NCBI GenBank assembly: GCA_001797905.1
Contig: MGQS01000016.1
Span: forward strand, 11,595 to 17,636
Length of the DNA: 6,042 nucleotides
From: Deltaproteobacteria bacterium RBG_16_54_11
GTDB taxonomy: Bacteria > Desulfobacterota > B13-G15 > RBG-16-54-18
Direction of reading: 5' to 3'
This document shows positions 1 to 4,923 of the stretch, piece by piece. Under the pieces are notes generated by a model. The model was not told the origin of the DNA. It saw only the letters and a program-made list of their open reading frames with translations, and did not search any database. Both the position numbers and the translations under genes were made by a program. Numbering within the stretch: the first letter of the stretch is position 1; each line of letters begins with the position of its first letter.

Positions 1-740
1 TTCAATGCCTGCTGCGAGGCGCCGCAGGTCTTGCACTGGTGGGTGCACCCGCGACAGGTGAAGACGGCGGTGAGGGGGTAGAAGAGCCAGTTGGTGAAGG
101 GGGTATAGCCGATCAGGTCCCGGTAGCGGGCCGCCTGGCGCATGATGTGACCGTAATCGATGACCACCGCATTGAGGTCGGCGGGGAGATGGCTCAGGGG
201 GTTGACCTTGACTGCATTGCCATCCCGCCACGTGAGATTGGGGACCTCGGAAAAGTCCCCTCCATCCCTGATGATTTGCATGAGCCGGCACAGGGGCTCC
301 TCGGTAGAATCCCCCCTGACCACATAATCCACCTGCGGGTATCCCTTGATGATCTCCTCATGGAAGTAGGTGGCGGAGAATCCCCCGAGGATGACGGGGA
401 TTTCGGGGTGGTATTGTTTGATGATCGCGGCCAGGGCCAGGCTCCCGTGGCAGTGGGGCATCCAGTGCAGATCGATGCCGAAGGCACGGGGTTTTAACGA
501 GGCGATAAATTGCTCCACGTCGAACCGCTCATTTTTGAGCATCTTGAGCGCGATGTTGACGATCCTCACCCGGAAACCCTTCCTTTCCAGGTATTCCGAG
601 ATGCTGGCGAAGCCGACCGGGTACATCTCGAAGATAGGGGTGGAGGGGATCACGTCGCTGATGGGACCCAATTGGATGGGGCGCTTGCGAAAATCATAGA
701 TGGCAGGCGGATGCAGGAGCACTAGATCAGGTTCGGGCAT
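1..740 (-). CDS. B12-binding domain / radical SAM protein, N-terminal part (cut by window edge)
   Basis: Reading from an ATG at 740, 246 codons are open to the window edge with no stop, so the C-terminal part is missing. Residues 1-160 look like a cobalamin-binding Rossmann-type domain: an HPP motif at 10-12, the stretch DVIPSTPIFEMYPVGF at 29-44, an LGG turn at 118-120 and VRGDSTEEPL at 141-150, where related proteins carry a VxGEGE-like turn. Residues 232-239 read CTHQCKTC, which is the CxxxCxxC motif that ligates the radical SAM 4Fe-4S cluster. Proteins of this architecture are cytoplasmic, oxygen-sensitive enzymes that often carry out methyl transfer or rearrangement chemistry; the substrate cannot be read here. 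The N-terminal wording resembles the Ta0216-type B12/radical SAM family, from memory only. A typical family member would be about 500-600 residues. A purine-rich AAAGAAAGA lies just upstream of the ATG, and a promoter is placed at 768-796, so the gene seems separate from the rhomboid unit. Confidence 0.9.
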   Translation of the reverse strand, partial: MPEPDLVLLHPPAIYDFRKRPIQLGPISDVIPSTPIFEMYPVGFASISEYLERKGFRVRIVNIALKMLKNERFDVEQFIASLKPRAFGIDLHWMPHCHGSLALAAIIKQYHPEIPVILGGFSATYFHEEIIKGYPQVDYVVRGDSTEEPLCRLMQIIRDGGDFSEVPNLTWRDGNAVKVNPLSHLPADLNAVVIDYGHIMRQAARYRDLIGYTPFTNWLFYPLTAVFTCRGCTHQCKTCGASQQAL

Positions 741-916
741 AATGGGTCTTTCTTTTAAATACAGGGGTTCATATCACAGATTCTGAAATGGGTCAAATCC
801 AGGATTTATTCCTTACGTGATGTCGGTGATGTGAGATGCGCTTGTTAATCGCGGTTTTTCACCACCCTGCTGAGCGCTTTTCCCTGCGCGCCGTGAAGGC
901 CTTGCTGCACAGTTTG
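741..916. other. Intergenic region between the radical SAM gene and the membrane-anchored protein gene
   Basis: This 176-bp gap separates the stop codon of the upstream minus-strand gene (917) from the start of the next one (740). Its left half holds the putative promoter. In the right half (about 797-916) I looked for a minus-strand terminator and found only short GC-rich self-complementarity without a T-tract. No additional gene or RNA is evident. Confidence 0.5.
768..796 (-). promoter_or_regulatory. Putative sigma-70-type promoter of the B12/radical SAM gene
   Basis: On the minus strand, TTGACC (796-791) is followed after 17 bp by TATGAA (773-768), preceded by TGA as in an extended -10 element. 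Transcription would start near 761, giving a leader of about 20 nt that contains the purine-rich AAAGAAAGA ahead of the ATG at 740. This is motif matching only. Confidence 0.45.
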
Positions 917-1966
917 TTACCGGTGACAGAAATCCGGCAGTTCTCTACTATCCTCAATGAGGTCTCTGATGGCAGAATCCTGCCGTTCCGCCAATATATT
1001 TTGCGCCGTCTGGGATATAATTTCCACATTGATTTCTTGCGTGCCCATAATGCTGAGCTGCGTACGCACCTCACCAGCGAGAGACCTGGTCAAAGTATTA
1101 CACAACCCAAAGGTCGCGAGATAGTTACATAACGTATACTGAGGACGCACAGCAAGACCAGTAAGATAGGCCCGCTCGTATTTATAGCGCGCAGAAAAAG
1201 ACGTTTCTTTGTCAGCCATCATCCTCGCCCCCATGGCGAGCATCGTTGGTAGCAATGATTGAAACGCTTTTTCTAAAAAATATTTTCTGGAGGTCTCCTC
1301 ATCATAAAATCGGCGCTCGATAAATACTTCCTGACAAACTGCCGGCAGGTCAAGGTAGAGATAGTGTGTCGCGCCATCGATATCGAAATCTTTCTGCGTT
1401 CGAGGTTCCAACTTCCATAATACGGCGAAACACCAGCGAAGCAAGGAATCGAGAGTTCCCGTGTGGATATAGACCGTGCCATTTTTTTCTGAGACGAAGA
1501 CCGACGTCCAGGGGCCCTCCTGATAGACGGAAAAGGGCATAATCTCTTCTTTGCCCAGGATTGCGTACCGGAAGGCCACGGTCTCGGGTATTTGCGCCTC
1601 ATGCTGACCGCTACTAATAATCGGGGCCAGGAGATAGGAATTTCCTTCATCCGTTTTGCTGATATCATAGAAAAAATTCCGAGAGGAGAAATATGCCTGC
1701 ACTTGTTCTTCATTGCGGTAATCAAAGAGATCGGCCGAGAAGGAGCGGAGTTGCTCTGCGAATTGGTCTCTGGTGAATTCCGTCTCGAGTCTCATCATTG
1801 ACGTTTTTGATGCTCTCACTTCGTAATTAGCGTAGGAATACCGCTTGAATCTATTCATGATCTTTTCAAACTCTGTCGTATACGTTACATACCACGTGAC
1901 GCCGTATAACGCCAGGATGGCAAGACACAGGTGAAGATATCGTGAGGAAAAAATTTTTTTGAACAT
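917..1966 (-). CDS. Membrane-anchored protein of unknown function, 349 aa
   Basis: I do not recognise this protein. It starts MFKKIFSSRY, with positive charges before one hydrophobic segment at about residues 11-28, and has no obvious cleavage site. It is therefore probably a signal-anchored type II protein with about 320 residues in the periplasm. The rest is a soluble-looking mix, with a probably beta-rich middle (about 110-210, for example TVYIHTGTLDSLLRW at 164-178) and a helical C-terminal half (about 225-340). Five cysteines lie beyond the anchor (179, 211, 280, 289, 347), but no known cofactor motif is visible. An AAAGG element 8 nt before the ATG supports the start. The gene begins 20 nt after the rhomboid stop, so the two are almost certainly co-transcribed. 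It could be a partner or substrate of the rhomboid protease, which is inference from position and topology alone. Confidence 0.85.
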   Translation of the reverse strand: MFKKIFSSRYLHLCLAILALYGVTWYVTYTTEFEKIMNRFKRYSYANYEVRASKTSMMRLETEFTRDQFAEQLRSFSADLFDYRNEEQVQAYFSSRNFFYDISKTDEGNSYLLAPIISSGQHEAQIPETVAFRYAILGKEEIMPFSVYQEGPWTSVFVSEKNGTVYIHTGTLDSLLRWCFAVLWKLEPRTQKDFDIDGATHYLYLDLPAVCQEVFIERRFYDEETSRKYFLEKAFQSLLPTMLAMGARMMADKETSFSARYKYERAYLTGLAVRPQYTLCNYLATFGLCNTLTRSLAGEVRTQLSIMGTQEINVEIISQTAQNILAERQDSAIRDLIEDSRELPDFCHR

Positions 1967-1986
1967 ACGCAGAGCCTTTGAGATCG

Positions 1987-3180
1987 TTATAGCCTCGCGC
2001 CCCCTTGCATAAGACGAAGTTTGTTCTCGACGAATACTCTATGTTCCGTTTGTGGAAATTTTTTCATGTATTGATGGTACACCGCACGGGCAAGGTCGTA
2101 TTGTTTTAATTCTTGTTCATAGAGCTTGGCGAGGTCAAGATAGGCTGCTTCCATGGAGCGATCAGGCGGATAGTCGCTGTTAATCAACGCCTCGAGCGTC
2201 GCGCGAGCCAGCGACGCATTGCCCGATCTGGCCAACAGCCTGCTCACCCTCAGCTGATATTGCGGCTCCATAATGGTGAGATATTTTTTCCAATACTCAA
2301 CAAAGACCTCTACGACTTTCTCGCGATCGGTATCAAGCATGAGCTTGATGGCCTGCTGATAGTGCTCCTTTCCCTCCTGGGAGCCCCCCATTCTGCTCTT
2401 TGCCTGCGCCATTTTGAGGTGCAGTTGCGGGTTATTCGCGTCGGTTTGCAGCAGCTGCTCAGCGGCCATCATCCCTTCGGCGTATCCCTCGCGCTTGCCG
2501 AGGCGGGTACGGACCGTATGTTCCAGCTTTTCTCGTTGCGCCTGCCCCTCGTACTTGAGATATTTACTCGTCGCGAGCCCGCTTAAGAATCCTCCCACGT
2601 GCGCCCAGAATGCCACGTTTTGGTGAATACCCTTGATGGCGGCGATTCCTCCCAGAAAGTCTTGGAGGAACCAGAGGCCCAGAACGATGACGGCGGGCAC
2701 CTGAATAGGAAGGACGAAGAAGAACAAGAGCCTGATCTTGGAATAATAACAGCGGTAAAGATAAACCCCCATAATGCCGGAGATCGCTCCGGAGGCACCG
2801 AGGGTGGGGATCATAAGCTTGTCTCGCATAAACAGCCCGGTCATCGTGCTGTGGATGAGCCCTGCAGCGATCCCCGTAAGAAAGTAGAGGAAGAGATACG
2901 TCTTCCAGCCGACCTTATCTTCCACGAATATCCCGAAGATCCAGAGATACACGGAGTTGCCGAGTAGATGCCAAAAGCTACCGTGGAAGAACATGCTGGT
3001 GATAAGCTGCCAGGGATATGCCTCTCCGGGCTGGAGATAGAAATAGCGCCAAATCAGGAATTCGGTTTTATAGTATATTCCGTGGGTGAAGGCATAGACC
3101 AACCAGTTTATGAGTAAAAGCCCGATGGTGGCATAGGGGATTTTGTTAAGCTTGAGGTTGGTGCCGACAGGGATGAACAT
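1987..3180 (-). CDS. Rhomboid family intramembrane serine protease with C-terminal TPR-like tail
   Basis: This 397-residue protein cleaves transmembrane segments within the lipid bilayer. Residues about 1-205 form the rhomboid core with six likely membrane segments. The first is at about 17-31; L1-type residues WR are at 44-45. HGSFWHLLGN at 66-75 supplies His71 and the oxyanion-stabilising Asn75 (HxxxN, as in GlpG). LGASG at 127-131 carries the nucleophile Ser130 in the GxSG motif. AHVGG at 193-197 supplies the catalytic His194. All catalytic positions are intact, so an active protease is expected. After the last membrane helix, residues about 236-397 form repeated helical pairs resembling tetratricopeptide repeats (for example LARAVYHQYMKKFPQTEH at 363-380), predicted to be cytoplasmic. 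The tail roughly doubles the size compared with a core rhomboid. It is the first gene of a unit with the 349-aa anchored protein. A GAGGGAAAG stretch lies before the ATG. Confidence 0.95.
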   Translation of the reverse strand: MFIPVGTNLKLNKIPYATIGLLLINWLVYAFTHGIYYKTEFLIWRYFYLQPGEAYPWQLITSMFFHGSFWHLLGNSVYLWIFGIFVEDKVGWKTYLFLYFLTGIAAGLIHSTMTGLFMRDKLMIPTLGASGAISGIMGVYLYRCYYSKIRLLFFFVLPIQVPAVIVLGLWFLQDFLGGIAAIKGIHQNVAFWAHVGGFLSGLATSKYLKYEGQAQREKLEHTVRTRLGKREGYAEGMMAAEQLLQTDANNPQLHLKMAQAKSRMGGSQEGKEHYQQAIKLMLDTDREKVVEVFVEYWKKYLTIMEPQYQLRVSRLLARSGNASLARATLEALINSDYPPDRSMEAAYLDLAKLYEQELKQYDLARAVYHQYMKKFPQTEHRVFVENKLRLMQGGARL

Positions 3181-3213
3181 GCCGTATCTTTCCCTCGAGG
3201 TGACGCTCTGTGT

Positions 3214-3242
3214 ACCCTATCATCTTTATCCGTTCCGGTCAA
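3214..3242 (-). promoter_or_regulatory. Putative promoter of the rhomboid gene
   Basis: On the minus strand, TTGACC (3242-3237) and TAGGGT (3219-3214) are separated by 17 bp, and TGA precedes the -10 hexamer. The -10 match is poor (three of six), so the call rests on the -35 element, the spacing and the extended -10. Predicted start near 3207, giving a leader of about 27 nt. Confidence 0.3.
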
Positions 3243-3284
3243 TCGCGCAGATCATTAACAGGCTCAAGGCGGAAGGAAGGTTGG

Positions 3285-3318
3285 AAACAAAATAAAAACT
3301 TGGCTCCTTTCCGACCAG
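3285..3318 (-). terminator. Weak candidate intrinsic terminator after the 79-aa ORF
   Basis: Directly after the stop codon at 3320-3322, the minus strand reads CTGGTC (3318-3313), a short loop, then GAGCCAAG ending at 3299, followed by TTTTTATTTTG. The stem is short and needs a bulge, but the T-rich tract is clear and the position after a gene end fits. Confidence 0.35.
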
Positions 3319-3319
3319 G

Positions 3320-3559
3320 CTAAATCTCACCTCCCCTTCTTTGTCGGACGGCGAGCTCTATGGCTATCAGGCCGATAGCAAGCCTTCTCATTTCTACGAG
3401 ATTGACCACCTTTTTCTTTTTAAGGAGGCTGAGCCCTTGGAGGGTCTCCTGCCAATAGAACCGGATATCCGCATCATCGAAATAGCGCAGGCCCTTGATC
3501 TCCCGCAAGACCTCAGGCGTGTACCCCCTGCGTATACAGTTATATGTCTCTCTTCTCAC
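3320..3559 (-). CDS. Small hypothetical protein, 79 aa, GTG start; possibly a remnant
   Basis: The ORF uses a GTG start with GGAG 6 nt upstream (3569-3566), a well-placed ribosome binding site that argues it can be translated. An in-frame TGA lies about ten codons before the GTG, so it cannot extend much. The protein is basic and starts with a charged, likely helical region. The segment LREIKGLRYFDDADI (residues about 18-32) is followed by basic, helical residues to the end (LLKKKKVVNLVEMRRLA). I do not recognise it with confidence. The KGLRYFDDAD wording faintly recalls the C-terminal ends of AbiEii-type nucleotidyltransferase toxins, but no nucleotidyltransferase core precedes it. It may be a decayed 3' end or an independent small gene. 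It lies next to the repeat-bounded 117-aa cassette, on the same strand, and a weak terminator candidate follows it. Confidence 0.45.
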   Translation of the reverse strand: MRRETYNCIRRGYTPEVLREIKGLRYFDDADIRFYWQETLQGLSLLKKKKVVNLVEMRRLAIGLIAIELAVRQRRGGEI

Positions 3560-3601
3560 AAGAATCTCCGACCAAGGTACGCCTGCTCACCCAGGCTTAA
3601 A

Positions 3602-3638
3602 AAAGTGTAAGTTTTCAACAATGTCTCCCTCGTTCCTT
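3602..3638. repeat. Direct repeat, left copy, flanking the 117-aa gene
   Basis: Begins with AAAGTGTAAGTTTTCAA (3602-3618), identical over 17 bp to 4095-4111. The next 20 bp match the other copy at 13 positions, ending in a shared TTCCTT. Overall 30 of 37 positions agree in ungapped alignment. It starts only 5 bp beyond the 117-aa gene's stop codon, on its downstream side. Confidence 0.75.
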
Positions 3639-3643
3639 CAGTG

Positions 3644-3997
3644 TTATAGGCCTTTTCTGGCGGCAAAGTTGAAAGCGTAAAAATAGTTCTGAAAACTTTT
3701 GTCTGAAGACTGATATAAATTTTCAAAAGCAAAATAATCAGCAAGCATTTCTCGAAGCCTTAAAAGCTCTTTGAGCCGCTTCTTATTTTTTTCATCGGCT
3801 ACGGTAAAATCCAAAAGCTCCAAAGCTCTTTCAAAAGCCATTTGGCTGTATTGAGCATTTCTTTTTTCTCTCCACTTTATTGCTCTTTCCACTTCGCTCC
3901 CGACATTCGCCATTTGTTCAAAGAAAGAAAGTGAATTCCATTTCCCTGCAGCTAAATCTTTGTGTTGAACATTCATCTTTTTATCAATTATTTTCAT
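3644..3997 (-). CDS. Small helical protein of unknown function, 117 aa (HEPN-like / four-helix type)
   Basis: The protein is small, charged and almost wholly helical. It contains VQHKDLAAGKWNSLSFFEQM at 10-29, ANVGSEVERAIKWREK at 30-45, AFERALELLDFTVADEKNKK at 54-73 and a C-terminal aromatic stretch SFQNYFYAFNFAARKG at 101-116. From memory this matches a widespread family of uncharacterised proteins in anaerobes and candidate phyla. The helical make-up suggests a HEPN-like or four-helix-bundle fold, but the canonical HEPN RNase motif RxxxxH is not seen, so no nuclease activity is claimed. The ATG at 3997 gives 117 residues. A second ATG at 3976 (MNVQHKDL, 110 residues) may be the true start, since I recall relatives beginning there; neither has a clear Shine-Dalgarno. 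It lies inside an A+T-rich, repeat-bounded segment and has its own promoter, which suggests horizontal acquisition. Confidence 0.8.
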   Translation of the reverse strand: MKIIDKKMNVQHKDLAAGKWNSLSFFEQMANVGSEVERAIKWREKRNAQYSQMAFERALELLDFTVADEKNKKRLKELLRLREMLADYFAFENLYQSSDKSFQNYFYAFNFAARKGL

Positions 3998-4027
3998 AAA
4001 TTTTTTTGTAATTGGATATCCTGAAGC

Positions 4028-4055
4028 AGCATATCATAAAAAAGGCAAATATCAA
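4028..4055 (-). promoter_or_regulatory. Putative promoter of the 117-aa gene
   Basis: On the minus strand, TTGATA (4055-4050) is followed after 16 bp by TATGCT (4033-4028), with TGA just before the -10 hexamer. It falls between the two direct repeats, so the segment carries its gene together with a promoter. Predicted start near 4021, about 24 nt before the upstream ATG. Confidence 0.45.
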
Positions 4056-4094
4056 AAACTTCGGCCAAAATCTTTAAGAGCTGATTAATAATGG

Positions 4095-4131
4095 AAAGTG
4101 TAAGTTTTCAATAACATCCCTTTCATTCCTT
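4095..4131. repeat. Direct repeat, right copy, flanking the 117-aa gene
   Basis: AAAGTGTAAGTTTTCAA at 4095-4111 is identical to 3602-3618, and the following 20 bp keep 13 matches and the TTCCTT end. It lies about 97 bp upstream of the 117-aa gene's ATG, outside its promoter. Both copies have the same orientation. Confidence 0.75.
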
Positions 4132-4204
4132 CCTTATTTTTAAAGGGGGTAAAGGAGGGGAGCCGGGGTGACGTAGCTATTATGATGGATTGTTCAAAAA
4201 AGGG

Positions 4205-4232
4205 TTGACAGCGGTCCAGGAGGTGGTATATT
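4205..4232 (+). promoter_or_regulatory. Sigma-70-type promoter of the tetR-tolC-like operon
   Basis: A perfect TTGACA (4205-4210) is followed after 16 bp by TATATT (4227-4232). Transcription would start near 4239, within the first palindromic operator, leaving a leader of about 32 nt to the ATG at 4271. The overlap of start site and operator is the geometry expected for repression. Confidence 0.65.
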
Positions 4233-4233
4233 T

Positions 4234-4248
4234 ATGACTATTAGTCAT
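4234..4248. promoter_or_regulatory. Putative TetR operator, proximal palindrome
   Basis: ATGACTATTAGTCAT is a perfect 7+1+7 inverted repeat centred on 4241, starting 2 bp after the -10 element and covering the predicted transcription start. Dimeric TetR-family repressors bind such palindromes, and the adjacent gene encodes one. Confidence 0.65.
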
Positions 4249-4251
4249 TAT

Positions 4252-4266
4252 ATGACCATTGGTTAT
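4252..4266. promoter_or_regulatory. Putative TetR operator, distal palindrome
   Basis: ATGACCATTGGTTAT is a 7+1+7 inverted repeat with one mismatched pair, centred on 4259. It matches the first palindrome at 12 of 15 positions. The two centres are 18 bp apart, so two dimers would sit close together on the helix. It ends 4 bp before the likely ATG. Confidence 0.6.
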
Positions 4267-4270
4267 TAAA

Positions 4271-4909
4271 ATGGGGACAGAGGAGAGACGGGAGAGGGAA
4301 AAGGCGGCCAGGCAGGAGGCCATTATGGCGAGCGCCAAAGAGCTCTTCTTCGCCAGGGGGTTTACTGCCACCACCATGGAGGAAATCGCCCAAAAGGCGG
4401 AGTTGAGCAAGGGTGCCCTCTATCTCTATTTCTCCAGCAAAGAGGACCTCTACGTCACCGTCTTACATGAGGGTCTCAAGATCCTTTTCGATCGGATAGA
4501 GGAGGTCTTCCAGCTGGACCTGCCCCCTGACCAGCTGATCAGGCGATTCGGGGAGGTGCGCTATCGCTATTATCTCGATTACCGGGAATACTATCGGATA
4601 TTCTTCTTCCGGCAACATAGGGATGTCGATGTCGCACGGCAGCTCCTCCCCCACAAGCTGGTCCAGGAGAATCTGGAAAAGGGGATGCGTAATTTTCAAC
4701 GCTTCATAGGGATCGTCCAACAAGGGATCGATCAAGGGACCTTCGCCGCGGTAGATCCCCGGAAGGCAGCAGTTGCCTTCTGGGGCGCCATCAACGGCGT
4801 CCTCTTGTTCTTTGAGGAGGAGTTGAGCAAAGAGATTATCGGCATAGATGTGGAAGAGTTGATCTACTATACCATCGATCTTTTTATAAATGCCCTGAAA
4901 AAGAGATAG
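4271..4909 (+). CDS. TetR/AcrR family transcriptional regulator, 212 aa
   Basis: This is a dimeric repressor that usually senses a small hydrophobic ligand and releases DNA on binding it. The N-terminal domain (residues about 10-60) is a typical TetR helix-turn-helix: AIMASAKELFFARGFTATTM, then EEIAQKAELSKGALYLYF with the characteristic YxYF end and SKEDLY after it. Residues 65-212 are the variable helical ligand-binding and dimerisation domain, rich in aromatic residues (YRYYLDYREYYRIFFFRQH), with FWGAINGVLLFFEEE near the end. The length is normal for the family. I chose ATG 4271; an in-frame TTG at 4259 would add four residues but lies inside an operator, and neither start has a Shine-Dalgarno. 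The next gene begins 14 nt after the stop, so the repressor likely controls itself and the efflux genes behind it. The ligand cannot be deduced. Confidence 0.93.
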   Translation: MGTEERREREKAARQEAIMASAKELFFARGFTATTMEEIAQKAELSKGALYLYFSSKEDLYVTVLHEGLKILFDRIEEVFQLDLPPDQLIRRFGEVRYRYYLDYREYYRIFFFRQHRDVDVARQLLPHKLVQENLEKGMRNFQRFIGIVQQGIDQGTFAAVDPRKAAVAFWGAINGVLLFFEEELSKEIIGIDVEELIYYTIDLFINALKKR

Positions 4910-4914
4910 GGAGG
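4910..4914 (+). promoter_or_regulatory. Ribosome binding site deciding the start of the TolC-like gene
   Basis: GGAGG begins immediately after the tetR stop codon and lies 9 nt before ATG 4924. In-frame ATGs at 4915 and 4918 are too close to it, so 4924 is the preferred start. Confidence 0.75.
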
Positions 4915-4923
4915 ATGATGATT

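Larger units (their letters stand above)
3602..4131 (-). other. A+T-rich single-gene segment bounded by direct repeats (putative acquired cassette)
   Basis: The 530-bp segment contains one gene with its own promoter between two direct repeats whose starts are 493 bp apart. Its composition differs from the flanks: a hand count of 3781-3840 gives 22 G+C of 60, while 4621-4680 in the TetR gene gives 35 of 60. No transposase, integrase or terminal inverted repeat is visible, so any mobility would have to come from elsewhere. The cassette interpretation is inference; the repeats and composition are direct observations. Confidence 0.45.

Noticed and set aside
39..497. 152-aa plus-strand open frame
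   Set aside because: It is antisense to the B12/radical SAM gene, whose minus-strand frame carries clear motifs; the composition (Gly/Asp/Val rich) is typical of a shadow frame.
840..916. Intrinsic terminator after the 349-aa gene
   Set aside because: There are GC-rich short complementary stretches, but no stable stem followed by a T-tract on the minus strand.
2113..2586. 157-aa plus-strand open frame
   Set aside because: It lies antisense to the TPR-like part of the rhomboid gene and has no recognisable features.
3320..3559. AbiEii-type nucleotidyltransferase toxin fragment
   Set aside because: Only the short KGLRYFDDAD wording is similar; no catalytic core is present nearby, so no toxin call is made.
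3581..3596. Perfect 5-bp stem hairpin GCCTG...CAGGC next to an A/T run as a terminator
   Set aside because: For the minus-strand 117-aa gene the T-run precedes the stem instead of following it, and on the plus strand an A-run follows; neither fits an intrinsic terminator.
3556..3744. 62-aa minus-strand frame whose stop overlaps the GTG of the 79-aa ORF
   Set aside because: It overlaps the end of the 117-aa gene in another frame and crosses the direct repeat; the overlap with the GTG looks accidental.
3602..4131. CRISPR array or insertion sequence
   Set aside because: Only two repeat copies nearly 500 bp apart with a gene between them, and no transposase or terminal inverted repeats.
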